A stretch of DNA of 64,000 nucleotides from Phytophthora sp. 'mugwort' (taxonomy: Eukaryota; Oomycota; Peronosporomycetes; Peronosporales; Peronosporaceae). The stretch covers positions 7,936,001-8,000,000 of the forward strand of contig JAUCEF010000005.1 in assembly GCA_033558025.1 (NCBI GenBank). The letters are read 5' to 3'. Of the stretch, positions 1 through 10,828 are shown one piece after another (position 1 is the first letter of the stretch; the number at the start of each line of letters is the position of its first letter). The notes beneath the pieces are model-generated. The model did no database searches, was not told the DNA's origin, and saw nothing but the letters and a program-made list of their open reading frames with translations. Both the position numbers and the translations under genes were made by a program.

Positions 1-908
1 TTCTCCATGATCGTATGATCCATGCGTTCCGCCACTCCATTCTGCTGAGGGCTGTATGAACGGTTCGTTTGTGCAAGATACCGTTCCGGCGGCACATCTC
101 AGCTACCGTCTTGTTCACAAACTCCGTTCAATTGTCTGAGCGCAGACACTTCAAGCGTTCTCCCATTGGTTTTCATAGAACACTTGGAACTCCTTGAGCT
201 TGCCGGCCACCTCGCTCTTCTTCTTCATGAAGTACGCTACTACATACCGTGAGTAGTCGGCCACGAGTTCCAGCGCATACTCCCCCCCCTCTGAGTGCGT
301 TTTCATAGGGCCCATCACGTCCGTGTGTACCATTTCCAACCACGCGTGATGTCTTCGTCGGCGCTCTTGACGGGAACGACGCTACGGTCTGCTTGCCCTT
401 TATGTAGCATCCGCACAGCGCCTTGATACCTCGCTTCACCGCAGGCATGCCGTTCGTGGAACGCTTTGTCTTGGTCAGTGCGTCCTTGCTTGGGTGTCCC
501 ATGCGAGCGTGCCATAGCTCCCACTCACTGTCTGCCCCGAGTACTGTACAAATTGTGTTTCCTCTTGCTGACAGTCCAACAGGAACGCTTTGCCCACCTT
601 CTTCCCCATAGCAATTGCGCTGCTGTCATCCCAGGTGACACACGAGGAACGCTTGAACTCTACACTCAAACCACGTTCCATAAGTCATCCAACTGACAGC
701 AAGCGCCTATCAAGTCCTGGGATGTACAAGACGTCCATCATCTTGATGCGTCTGTTGTCCAGCCCCGTCAACTTCACAGTTCCTCTTCCATCAATGCGTA
801 ACTTCTTGCCATCCGCAATAGTAACCTCGACGCCAGCGTTCAGGGTCTCGCAGTCGAGCAAGTCGGAACGGTGCGGAGTCATGTTCGAGTAGCACCACTG
901 TCGATCAG
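1..908 (-). pseudogene. copia pol, protease to integrase part, broken
   Basis: This is the start of the pol region, downstream of gag on the minus strand. A retroviral-type aspartic protease motif DSGAT lies directly after the gag stop. A GAG-pre-integrase segment (MGHPSKDAL, then CGCYIKGKQ) and the first part of an integrase core (HTDVMGPM) follow, in several different frames. In-frame stops and frameshifts are shared with the complete copies, so the lesions predate the amplification. Not able to make a functional polyprotein. Confidence 0.9.
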
Positions 909-1679
909 TCAGCCGCTCAGGCGTTCCTCGCCCACGGCGAATACAGCATCATTCCCGATGCCGCCTCTCTGGCTCGGACAGTCCCGCTTCATATGACCGA
1001 CTTGGTCGCACCCGAAGCACTTGCCCTTGAAACCACCACCGTTCTTCCGTGGAACGTTCCCCTTGCGACCGTTCCCTTGGCCACCTTTGAACCTTCCGGC
1101 GTTCCCGTTTGCTCGGAACGTTTTCATCATGGTGGTGTCCTTCTTCTCCAACCGCTCATACTCTTTGAGCAGCTTCTTCTTCACCTCAATTAGCGACACC
1201 GCCTTAGCGTTCTCCACGATGGATGAAATCAGCTCGTACTCCGAGGTGAGACTGGTCAGCAGTACCAGCACCAGCCGTGCCTCATTGACGGGCTCTCCCA
1301 GCGTCTGCAACCCAACGACCAGCTCGTCGAAAGCGTCCAGGTGCTTGGCCATCGTCGTTTCATTCTCCATCTTGAACACATGTAGACGCCGTGTCATGGT
1401 GACACGGTTCTGGAGCGTGGAACGGTTGTAAAAGCCACGCAGTGTTCCCCAGGCATGCATGGCACGCGTTGCAGACCGTATCTTGGTCTGGTGCTGTAGT
1501 TCCACTCCTTGCGCGATGATCCCGAGCGCCTTCGCGTTCACTGAGGCGAACTCGTTCTCGGGCTTCACGACCTCAACATGCGCCAGCGGCCCCTTCCGGG
1601 CCAGGGTCATGCGCATGTTGTACTCCCAGTGGAAGTAGTTCCCACTCCCATGGAGGACTTTGGCGCGTTTCGTGGTCAT
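909..1679 (-). CDS. copia Gag polyprotein (intact reading frame)
   Basis: A 256-residue open frame that begins 55 bases inside the 5' LTR boundary and ends in TGA immediately before the protease motif. The N-terminal two thirds is the helical UBN2/retrotransposon gag type of copia elements (W-rich N-terminus, EYERLEKKD helix). A basic Gly/Lys/Asn-rich linker follows, then one CCHC zinc knuckle, CFGCDQVGHMKRDC, near residues 221-234, which binds RNA in related Gags. Family role: forms the virus-like particle that packages element RNA. Odd: gag is fully open while pol next to it carries many breaks. In most copia elements gag and pol are one frame; here a TGA separates them in the same frame as DSGAT. 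Confidence 0.88.
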   Translation of the reverse strand: MTTKRAKVLHGSGNYFHWEYNMRMTLARKGPLAHVEVVKPENEFASVNAKALGIIAQGVELQHQTKIRSATRAMHAWGTLRGFYNRSTLQNRVTMTRRLHVFKMENETTMAKHLDAFDELVVGLQTLGEPVNEARLVLVLLTSLTSEYELISSIVENAKAVSLIEVKKKLLKEYERLEKKDTTMMKTFRANGNAGRFKGGQGNGRKGNVPRKNGGGFKGKCFGCDQVGHMKRDCPSQRGGIGNDAVFAVGEERLSG

Positions 1680-1733
1680 GTCTTGTGCGTTCCGGTCGGT
1701 AGCGTTCCAGTCGGAACGTTGCGTCTGTTACCC

Positions 1734-1958
1734 TGTTGTGTCGAGGTTATTGATGTTAGAGGCAAATGCCGAAATGAGTAGATTAAAGTTACCTAAAGCT
1801 ACTCTCTGTTGTCCCCTAGCCTTCCTTGTCCGTCCGAGGTCGCTGCTCACTATCCATGGCTGTTCAGCCAATAGGAGGAGCGTTCCAGCGGTTCAACATG
1901 GATCGTTGCGCGGACCGGTTAACGTAGTGAGCCGTGCAAGAGCGGTGCTATTACAACA
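1734..1958 (-). repeat. copia 5' LTR
   Basis: A 225-base LTR with TGTTG and CAACA inverted ends. It is identical to the LTR at 11654-11878 and about 89% identical to the 3' LTR type at 7372-7599. Confidence 0.92.
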
Positions 1959-4900
1959 CAGGCACCACATTTTGGTGCCTGCGAATTCGAGAATGAACGT
2001 TGTGCTTCTAGAAGGCTAGCCAATACTAGCGGTGAATATGTTGGGTGGCTGAGATGAGTTAGTCCTCGTTGCGAGCTGCTGTGAGGCTAGTTTTAACCGG
2101 ATTTCAATACACTCACTTTCCAATACTTACTCAGCATCCCAACAGAAATGTTTTGGCTTGCTGTATCCGAATAAACGAACTATGCCACAATTCAAAACCT
2201 GCCAGGTAAAATGTCTTGGATATGGTTTGGCCTACTGAATCCGAATAAACGAATTATGTCTCAACTTGTATGGCTTCTAAGTCAGAGGCATGCGCCTCCT
2301 TTCGGACGCACAGGTTGCAGGTGGACACCTGCCGCGGATAGCTCTTGTAGCTGCCTGCGTGTCGTGCAAGATAATAAATGATGGCGATGACTGAGCGAGC
2401 GAGCGCATCATATGCGCTGAAAGCTTCCGCACTTTTCAAGGGCAATCAACAATATCCTATTTAAAGCATATCGTTAGGACACACTATTTGACATCATTTA
2501 AATTTGATCGCGCATTCATTTTGATTTGAGTATTGTGCTTTCTACTCAAAATTTTCATGCGCGATTCATTGAATCAATCACGCAAAAAATCGCACAAGGT
2601 CGCGAAACGCTTGTCTTCACTATGGCACCGTTAAATACGATTAAATTTGTTGCTAGCGCATAGACCGGGCATGAGTAAAGAACTGAAATATTGTATTGGC
2701 GCAATTCGCTCAATTAGTCAATTCTGGCAAATATAGCCGGGAAGTACAATACTGACTTTGTGAATAACGCAGTGCAAGGGTACCAAAATCCCCTATAAAC
2801 CGATTATATCAGAAAAGTTTTATACCCAGTTTAAGCAGGAGAAATCCTTGATCAAAAATGCAGCGAACCGGCGACTTATAACAGCCCTACCGAAACCGCG
2901 TCAAAAAGTTTGCTCTGTCCTAGTGACAGTGTCGCTAGGGAATTTTTATCTTTGCTTCACTACGCATGCCAGTCGTAACATTTCTAGCGGGGTCAAAATC
3001 TAGAGCGAAGTCGCTCACGTCGAAGAGCCACTCCACCCTCTCGCGGCAACCCATGGCAAATGGTACAATGTACGCTGCATGTAGCAGTTCACGGAACAGG
3101 CAGAAGACTCAAGTCGACCGGAGACGACACCCGTGTGGGAGAACCACCACTTCGACGCAACATGGTAGGCGAAATGATGTTGTTCTGCGAGTCAAGGGTG
3201 CGTCGAGAAAAGCTCTGCCTTAATAAATTGTGTCTTGACTTACCCAGTGCCAGATATATAGACTCTTCCTCGGGAGGTTCGGCGCGAGCTAACAATCCGT
3301 ATTGCCGTGTAAGCTGTGGGAAATGCGTAACATATGCTCGTGCTTTTAAACTGACTGACTATTAACTATGCTGTTCTCGTGGAATGCACTATATCGGGGA
3401 GGAACAGGACTGTACCAACCGAAGACCCACGAGGGTAAGATTGGTAAATGCAAGAGGGATACCCTAAGTACACACTCATATTGATCCTAAAGTGATCCTT
3501 GGACCGAAGCAGTAATAAATGGTTGGCTACTTCACGTACTCGTGTGAATAATTGCAATCCACCTGACGTGAATTTAAACAGGTATGAAAGCAGTTGCCTC
3601 CTGTATGATTGCTAGGTTAAGTAACAGGATTGAATCCTGAAGCTCTAGCAAAGAAAGGTGGACGGCAGGTGATGGCCAAGGCGGCGCAGGACAGGACAAG
3701 ACAGTGGCGAGGGCGGATTGAAGGGACAGCGAGGACGTGACGGCGGCACAACAATGCGTGCTGGTGTGGCGTGCGCCGACCCGCTGCCAGCAAAACCCAG
3801 CCGCTACGAAGATCTCAAGGGGATGAAGAGGAGGATGGTGAAGGAGAGATGACCCAGATTGCTGGACGTACGACGACCAAGAAAGGCGGCGGGGAGACAC
3901 CGTGGTTGAATTGAGCGGCCCTGGACGGCTGTGAAGGGTCGGCTGTGAACCCACCGTGTCGACATGTAAGGGTAGGATAGGGATAGCCCTCACTTTCGGA
4001 TTGGCCGTGCAGCGCTCAAAACACATGACTGAGACACCGAACGCCGGTGTTGGTGTTGAGGCGGATAAATACAAGTAAGCAGCTGAAGCTGAATTAGTGG
4101 TAGTGCGAAGTTCTTGGTGTGGCCCTCGAGTACCTAATGAAGAACGGGTATATGCAGCCCCGTGAGGTCGTCGATATCAGCAGCCCGCGACGCAAGGGGC
4201 AAATAGCCAAAGAGAGGGTACTAAGAGCCCCCGGTGCACCCCCTTGGCGAACCTCGGCGAGGTATCGAGTCAGCCCAACCACCACTGTGCGTGCTAGGGA
4301 GAGTCGACTGTCGCTGCCGTGTATATTTCGTGTTAGTTAGGGCAGCTGGCGATCGTGGCCACCGGACATTGTCCCCGGCCAAGGATAGGACTGGCGCATG
4401 GTACGGGAGAGGCTGGAACAGAATATCGCTACTACTGAAGCACTGAGCTAACGACCCGCACAAGAGAAGAGGTGGCGCGCTTACTATTAATTAAATTTAC
4501 GCTGTTAATTACTTTTACGTAATGCCTTGTCTTGCACGGAGTGGCTGGTGGAGACGGTACGATACCGATAAGCAAGTCAAACTCGTTTAGTAGCGGATTA
4601 CAACTACGGCACAATACTTCGACACGCTACGCATTTGTCTTGTATTATTTTTGCATTGTGCCTTCCGATGTGCTATCGTGGTCTCACTTGATTTGATCGA
4701 AGAGCGAAAGTTCTAATCCGATTTGATCGAAGTCATTTCAACAATCCTAAAATTTCTTACGGCTCACCAGAGAGCATTTTTATCAAAAGCAACCAGGTTA
4801 GGAACGAAATAATGGACGGCTTTTATGTAAGTCCATCAAATGGTAGGTGGATACCGTTCCAAATATTGTCCTGTGGGGTTTAAACACACACACACACACC

Positions 4901-5966
4901 CTAACCGATAACTTACTCTGTAATTGTGCCTCTTCGCCTCGCACGCAGCGAGTCACTTTGACCCAAGAGCGATTTGTCTCGGTCCTTACGTCGTATGCCG
5001 CGCATAGCTCCATTACACCCGCGAACCCGAAGGCGTACTCGATTAATGACAAATCTGTCCATGCCTTTTGCAGCAACAACGATCATCTCCCGTTTCGCTT
5101 ATTCAGCTTTGCTGTTCGCATATCATACGATAGCAAAAACCCGGTAACAACCCGCATCGAATCGAAGCAGACACCAATCAGAGGCATTCCTAGAGGAAGG
5201 GTGCATGATATTTCGCGATGATGACGACGCGTTTGTTCCGCAGCGAGATGTTCCCGCTCTAATTACCGGACCAGCTTTCGTCCGCTTTGTACTTTCGAGC
5301 CAAGGGTGAATGAAAGTCAAGTGATTGGTAATACGTCGTCAACTTCGTCAAAAGGGACAACCTACTTTTTCGCAAGCTGTTTTGTCGCCCAAGTACATTA
5401 CTTGAAGCAGTGCATCGCAAATGAATCAAAAGAGCAGTGGTGTAGAGATCAGTTAACCGTGATGGCAACTTCGACTACAGCTGCTCGTTGACACGGTTGG
5501 CGGGTTTACCACTATTAGAAACAATTTTGTCCTCGCTTACTTCCGTCTGGGTGTCATTCTTATTTTTTAGCCGTCTCTTCCCTCCTCGAGCATCCTTCGG
5601 CATATTCAACAGAGCCCAGGATGAGTGTCTCCTGCATAAAGGCAAGCTGAAGTGTTCTTATAGAACGACACCTGCGTCATTCAATCGGCTTTGTTGAATG
5701 CTCGTCCAACTATCATGATCTGTTAGACTGGTACTGCTCAGTTCTCTCAAGCGTTCATGATCATGATCACTAATCACTTCTGGATCGGCTGCCAAAAACT
5801 GATAGCAAGCAGGGAAGAAGTCTGGATATCTGTCTATCCAGGATACGTTACTGATGTCGCTGACGTCCTGGCGCTGTTGTCGAACATGGACGCATTGCGA
5901 TCTCCGCTGCAGTCGCAGTCCAGCATGAACCCCCTTGACTGCGCGCAAATTGTGGCCTAAACTCCA
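1959..5966. other. non-coding spacer upstream of protease gene 1
   Basis: About 4 kb without a gene I can support. It starts with a small hairpin beside the LTR (1959-1981). At 2160-2450 lies DNA that also occurs, diverged, right of the array at 37070-37330, including the repeated phrase ATCCGAATAAACGAA. About 4090-4910 reads like the noncoding end of an old LTR-type repeat, but I cannot find its partner or its limits. An AC microsatellite lies at about 4883-4899. Open frames here (the longest is 166 codons, minus strand, 3574-4074) have no recognisable motif and low-complexity composition. Confidence 0.75.
4883..4899. repeat. AC dinucleotide microsatellite
   Basis: About eight AC units at the end of a GTGGGGTTTAA stretch. 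The same tract with the same length is present in the other units near 14803, 24722 and 34642; microsatellites change length quickly, so equal length again points to recent copying. Confidence 0.9.
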
Positions 5967-5985
5967 GCTCATTTGCAGATTTGCT
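5967..5985 (+). promoter_or_regulatory. oomycete Inr + FPR core promoter, protease gene 1
   Basis: GCTCATTTGCAGATTTGC fits the oomycete core promoter (Inr GCTCATTYYNCAWTTT with its flanking promoter region). It sits about 40 bases before the ATG at 6012, the usual spacing for short oomycete 5' leaders. It also shows that the upstream TTG at 5973 is not the start codon. Confidence 0.8.
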
Positions 5986-6011
5986 CTTTTCCAGCAACAC
6001 GCCCCGACACG

Positions 6012-7094
6012 ATGAAGCTCGCTCTCCTGCTCACGCTCGCTTCTTTCGTGGCCTCAACGGATGCCGCAGTGCCTGTGGTCCCGACGGACCGTATGGCCCA
6101 GTTCCTTCGAGAGAAGGCAAATCTCGAGTCCGAGCTAACTGAGTGGAAGCAAAGTGATGCTGGTCAGTTCGCAGAGAATAACGGCTTTGTTCCGGCTCCA
6201 GTGTCCCCAAACCGTTTGGGTGCTACCGGAGATGAGGAACTGCGTCGTTTCTTCTTGACCAAACTGCTGATTGAAGAGGCCCAAGCGTCAAACCCGGAGG
6301 CTGTCTTTTCGACTGACACGCCGTTTACGCTGATGACGGACGACGAGTTCAGCAAGTTCGTCGGTGAGTCATACCAACGCGGATCTGGACTTCTCGCAGA
6401 CGCTTCGGTGGCTGCCGAAGCGCCTCTCAACTTGACGAGCCCTCTCAGCACTACCAAGGACTGGACCACGTCGGGATGCGTTGTTGATGTCAAGAACCAA
6501 GGTCAATGCGGTGCATGCTGGGCGTTCGCGGCTGTGGCTGCTCTTGAAAGCGCTGTGTGCATCGCAGGCCAGCCGCTCACGCCACTTTCGGAGCAGCAAG
6601 TGGTGGACTGTGACAAGGCGTCGTACGCTTGCGAGGGCGGCTTCCCCAGCGATGCGCTGACCTTCATCCAAAGCGCCGGTGGTGTCTGCACTGAGGAATC
6701 CTACCCGTATGTATCGGGAGACACGGGCGACCGCGACACGTGCCAGTCGTCTTGCACCCCTGAAGCTGTGACTATCCGTAAGGTGGTGTCAGTTCCTCAG
6801 ACTGACGCCGGATTGGTCCAAGCCATCAGCGGCCGACCGGTGGCCGTGGCCGTCGCTGCCGGCAACCCGACCTGGAAGCAATACAAGGGCGGCGTGGTGT
6901 CTTCCTGTACGACGAAGGTTCTGGATCATGCCGTGCTTGCCGTGGGCTACACGTCGTCTTACTTCAAGCTTAAGAATTCGTGGAGCACCCAGTGGGGTGA
7001 GGCTGGCTACATCCGACTCAAGCGCGGCACGGGCACGAGCAGCTCCGGCACGTGCGGGGTGATCGGCCCCATGTCCGTCTACCCGCAGCTGTAA
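6012..7094 (+). CDS. secreted papain-like cysteine protease (C1), copy 1
   Basis: A 360-residue pre-pro-enzyme. A signal peptide, MKLALLLTLASFVASTDA, is followed by a pro-region (about 20-145) with an FTLMTDDEF stretch like the inhibitory propeptide of cathepsin L-type enzymes. The catalytic domain starts near residue 150. Its papain set is complete: oxyanion Gln165 and nucleophile Cys169 in NQGQCGACWAF, His306 in DHAVLAVGY, and Asn322 in KNSWSTQWGEAGY. LSEQQVVDCD and a full set of disulphide-type cysteines are present. The active-site motif is CGACWAFAA rather than the common CGSCWAFS. The start is the ATG inside the core-promoter spacing; the frame also runs upstream to a TTG at 5973 but that lies in the Inr. 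No intron. Role inferred: extracellular or vacuolar proteolysis; secreted C1 proteases of Phytophthora are often apoplastic. All four copies encode the same protein. Confidence 0.95.
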   Translation: MKLALLLTLASFVASTDAAVPVVPTDRMAQFLREKANLESELTEWKQSDAGQFAENNGFVPAPVSPNRLGATGDEELRRFFLTKLLIEEAQASNPEAVFSTDTPFTLMTDDEFSKFVGESYQRGSGLLADASVAAEAPLNLTSPLSTTKDWTTSGCVVDVKNQGQCGACWAFAAVAALESAVCIAGQPLTPLSEQQVVDCDKASYACEGGFPSDALTFIQSAGGVCTEESYPYVSGDTGDRDTCQSSCTPEAVTIRKVVSVPQTDAGLVQAISGRPVAVAVAAGNPTWKQYKGGVVSSCTTKVLDHAVLAVGYTSSYFKLKNSWSTQWGEAGYIRLKRGTGTSSSGTCGVIGPMSVYPQL

Positions 7095-7371
7095 ACACCG
7101 CACCCTAGTCTGGACAAGCTCAACTTTTTGTTGAAGTTTCTAACAGCAAAAAACTATCAGTGTTGTTTTCCATTGTTGTTAGGGAGCTTTATCTTGCGTT
7201 TTGTATGCTGGGAAAAGTGACTGAACTTATGATAAAACTACAGTGTTATGGACAAAGTCAAAATGCAAATTAAAAAAAATGCTCTATCGAATTGAAAACC
7301 CTGCCAGGTAAAAATATCTTGAAATCCTGGCACCACCGGTGATGTCCCGTCACTGAAAATGATGTCCAGAC
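7095..7371. other. 3' flank of protease gene 1
   Basis: About 280 bases between the stop codon and the copia element, probably containing the 3' UTR. It is AT-rich, with no ORF. A stretch near 7290-7330 (around CTGCCAGGTAAAA) reappears on the other side of the copia element at 12110-12150, so the element sits between two short diverged repeats. Confidence 0.7.
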
Positions 7372-7599
7372 TGTTGAATCGAGGTTGTTGATGCTGGAGG
7401 CAAATGCCGAAGTGAGTAGATTAAAAGTACCTAAAGCTACTCTCTGTTTTGTCCCCCTAGCCTTCCTTGTCCTTCTGAAGTCGCTGCTCACCATCCATGG
7501 CTGTTCAGCCGGTAGGAGTAGCTTTCCAGCGGTTCAGCATGGACCGTTGCGCGGACCGCTTACCGTAGTAAATCGTTCAAGAGCGGTGCTATTACAACA
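7372..7599 (-). repeat. copia 3' LTR, element 1
   Basis: A 228-base LTR, TGTTG to CAACA. It is about 11% diverged from the 5' LTR of the same element, with extra T and C bases in two homopolymers. Confidence 0.93.
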
Positions 7600-7611
7600 C
7601 TCCCACTCACT
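7600..7611 (-). promoter_or_regulatory. copia polypurine tract
   Basis: On the minus strand AGTGAGTGGGAG directly abuts the 3' LTR, the position of the plus-strand primer in LTR retrotransposons. It is repeated at about 17520, 27439. Confidence 0.65.
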
Positions 7612-7612
7612 G

Positions 7613-10600
7613 CTACGGCACGGTGACCCTATCCTTGATGCCAGTCGCTTCATGCAGGAACTTGAATGTCTTAGTTCCCAGTCCCTCGGTCAGCATGTCC
7701 GCCAGTTGGTGCTTCGTATCGACGTAGTCAACCTTGAGCGTTCCACGTTCTACGTTCTCGCGGATGAAGTGGTGGCGTATCCACATGCTTGGTCCGTCCT
7801 GCATTGCTTGCCAGTGCAATAGCACCTTGGTTATCTTCCCAGACAAGCGTTCCTCCCACTTGCTTGCGACCCATGTCCTTCAGCATAGCACGCACCCATA
7901 GCACCTCTTGCGTACAAAGGCTTAGAGCCATGTACTCGGCTTCCGCAGAGCTGAGAGCAACCGTTCTCTGGTACTTCGACTTGAATACCACTGGAGCGTT
8001 CCCAATCATCACCATGACACCAGACAAGGAACGTCGGTCATCAGTGTTACTACCCCAGTCAGCATCCGTGGGCGCTTCGGCAGTAACCGTACCGGAAACT
8101 CCTTGGTACATAATGCCATGCTCACGAGTCGACTTCGGGTATCGTAGAACGCGAATGGCTGCTTTCCAGTGCTGCGTTCCTGGGTTTTCGAGGAAGCGTG
8201 ATAACTGAGTCACCATATACGCAATGTCCGGTCGGGTACAAGTCGTGATGTACATCAGACACCCGATCAAGGAACGGTACGGTCTTGACCTCATTTCAGC
8301 ACGTTCCCCACCGTAGTAGGTGACAGCAACGTCGATAGCTTTACGTTGGAAGCGAATGGGTTCTCAACCATCTTTGCGCCCCGCTGGTTGAAAAGTTCCA
8401 CCACATCATCGATGTACCGAGTTCGCTTGATCATGAGCGTTCCGGCGTTCTTGTCATGGTCGATCTCCATGCCCAAGATAAACTTCACCGCGCCTAACTC
8501 CGTCATCTTGACGGCGTTCTTGGATGCCTCCTTGACTTCACAAATCTCATCGCTCGTCTTCGCAGCAATGATCATGTCGTCCACGTAAACGCACACGTAC
8601 ACGAAACCGTTCCGGGTACGCTTCACATAAACGCACTCGTCCGCACCACAGCTCTTGAAACCGTTCTTCATGAACACACGGCGAATTGTTTTGTTCCAAG
8701 CACTTGCCGCCTGCTTCAACGCGTAGATAGCCTTCTCCAGCTTGCACAGCATGCCTTAACGTTCTTCACAAATGGAACGTCCATATAGACCAGTTCCACC
8801 AAGCTACTGTTTAGGAACGCTGTTTCCGCGTCCAGCTGCTCCATCAGCGTAGCCGTATGCCGCACACACAGCTAGTACCACTCGAATCGAGTTCATGTCT
8901 GCCACCGGTGAGTAGGGTTCAAAGAAGTCTATTCCAAACTTCTGCTTGAACCCTTGAGCTACAAGCCGAGCCTTGTATCGGATCACTCGACCGTTCTCGT
9001 CACGTTTCTTGGCAAACACCAACCGGCACCCAATCGGACGGGTGGCCGTTCCACATGAAACGAGGGTCCACGTATGATTCCGGGCGTGCGAGAAAAGCTC
9101 TGCGTCCATCGCCTGACGCCATTCAGCTGATTCATCGCTAGCAACAGCTTCTGCATATGTGTTTGGCGTGTCTGGAATGCCGTCAATACTCGCAGCATAT
9201 GCCAATACTGCCTCAACAAGCAAGCCTTCTTCATCAATCCTGGCACGTTCGGCGATGGGGGCTCCCTGGAACGCGACCTTTCCGCCTCGGGGTGAAACAC
9301 CAAGTAATCTTCATGGAACGCTTGAGGCGGTGGATGATACTCGGTCAGTTCCTGTCCAGTTGAAGTCGGTTCTGGTGGAGGCAGTTGGGTTGGCTAACCT
9401 CTTGCTCTGGTTCCACATCGTCCATTTCGTCATCCAGAACAGGTTCCTCAGCAGCTTCCATGGGTTCGTCCATAACCGGCTCACGTTCCACTGGTGGGGG
9501 AACATTTCCGTCATCACGTTCCGTAGTCAGATGGATGACCGTTCCAAGATGCGGCAATTGCGTGTCATATATACCGCCACCTCACGCTCGTCTAGCTTCA
9601 TCGATCGTGACACCTTGACTTTGGAAGCGTCCAAGTCAAATAAACGGTATCCTTTGACGTTCTCAGCGTACACGAGGGACATACAGCGGAAACCCTTTGA
9701 CTCGAGCTTCGTCCTCTTCACATCATCAATGTGAACGTACCATTGCGAACCAAAAACGCGTAAGTGGTCCATACGGGGCTTCATCTTAAAACCCAACTCG
9801 TACGGCGTCACGCCCGCGTGTGCCGTGTTAATGCGACGGTTGATTCGGTACACTACTGTGCTCACAGCGTCTGCCCACTACTCCGTCGACGCATCCTTGT
9901 AGTGTAGCATGTCCCGTTCTTTCTCCATGATCGTATGATCCATGCGTTCCGCCACTCCATTCTGCTGAGGGCTGTATGAACGGTTCGTTTGTGCAAGATA
10001 CCGTTCCGGCGGCACATCTCAGCTACCGTCTTGTTCACAAACTCCGTTCAATTGTCTGAGCGCAGACACTTCAAGCGTTCTCCCATTGGTTTTCATAGAA
10101 CACTTGGAACTCCTTGAGCTTGCCGGCCACCTCGCTCTTCTTCTTCATGAAGTACGCTACTACATACCGTGAGTAGTCGGCCACGAGTTCCAGCGCATAC
10201 TCCCCCCCCTCTGAGTGCGTTTTCATAGGGCCCATCACGTCCGTGTGTACCATTTCCAACCACGCGTGATGTCTTCGTCGGCGCTCTTGACGGGAACGAC
10301 GCTACGGTCTGCTTGCCCTTTATGTAGCATCCGCACAGCGCCTTGATACCTCGCTTCACCGCAGGCATGCCGTTCGTGGAACGCTTTGTCTTGGTCAGTG
10401 CGTCCTTGCTTGGGTGTCCCATGCGAGCGTGCCATAGCTCCCACTCACTGTCTGCCCCGAGTACTGTACAAATTGTGTTTCCTCTTGCTGACAGTCCAAC
10501 AGGAACGCTTTGCCCACCTTCTTCCCCATAGCAATTGCGCTGCTGTCATCCCAGGTGACACACGAGGAACGCTTGAACTCTACACTCAAACCACGTTCCA

Positions 10601-10828
10601 TAAGTCATCCAACTGACAGCAAGCGCCTATCAAGTCCTGGGATGTACAAGACGTCCATCATCTTGATGCGTCTGTTGTCCAGCCCCGTCAACTTCACAGT
10701 TCCTCTTCCATCAATGCGTAACTTCTTGCCATCCGCAATAGTAACCTCGACGCCAGCGTTCAGGGTCTCGCAGTCGAGCAAGTCGGAACGGTGCGGAGTC
10801 ATGTTCGAGTAGCACCACTGTCGATCAG
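7613..10828 (-). pseudogene. copia pol polyprotein, broken, element 1
   Basis: Domains in minus-strand order: aspartic protease DSGAT (about 10885), followed at once by a stop; GAG-pre-integrase with MGHPSKDAL; integrase core with HTDVMGPM and, in another frame, an EFVNK segment carrying the catalytic Glu; RVT_2 reverse transcriptase, first part (8804-9223, RYKARLVAQGF, YSPVADM) and second part (8291-8752, with the YVDDM catalytic motif); RNase H (7613-8294, SSAEAEY, EDNQGAI, KHVD). At least five frameshifts and several stops separate these. The same lesions appear in all units. Catalytic motifs are still legible, so decay is moderate, but no active polyprotein can be made. Confidence 0.92.

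Larger units (their letters stand above)
1..1958 (-). mobile_element. Ty1/copia retrotransposon, 5' part (cut by window edge)
   Basis: This is the 5' LTR, gag and beginning of pol of the same copia element that occurs whole at 7372-11878. It reads on the minus strand, so its 5' LTR is on the right (1734-1958). The rest of pol and its 3' LTR lie left of the window. It matches 9921-11878 base for base as far as I can see. Confidence 0.95.

Noticed and set aside
3574..4074. 166-codon minus-strand frame in the array spacer, repeated in each unit
   Set aside because: Composition is low in complexity (Ser/Pro/Leu/His), there is no motif, and it lies opposite purine-rich DNA. It recurs only because the whole unit recurs.
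4883..4905. ACACAC tract followed by CCCTAA as a telomere remnant
   Set aside because: Only one CCCTAA unit follows the AC repeat, so it is chance.
5973..6011. Longer protease start at TTG 5973 (13 extra residues)
   Set aside because: It is not an ATG and lies within the core promoter Inr/FPR; ATG 6012 gives a clean signal peptide.
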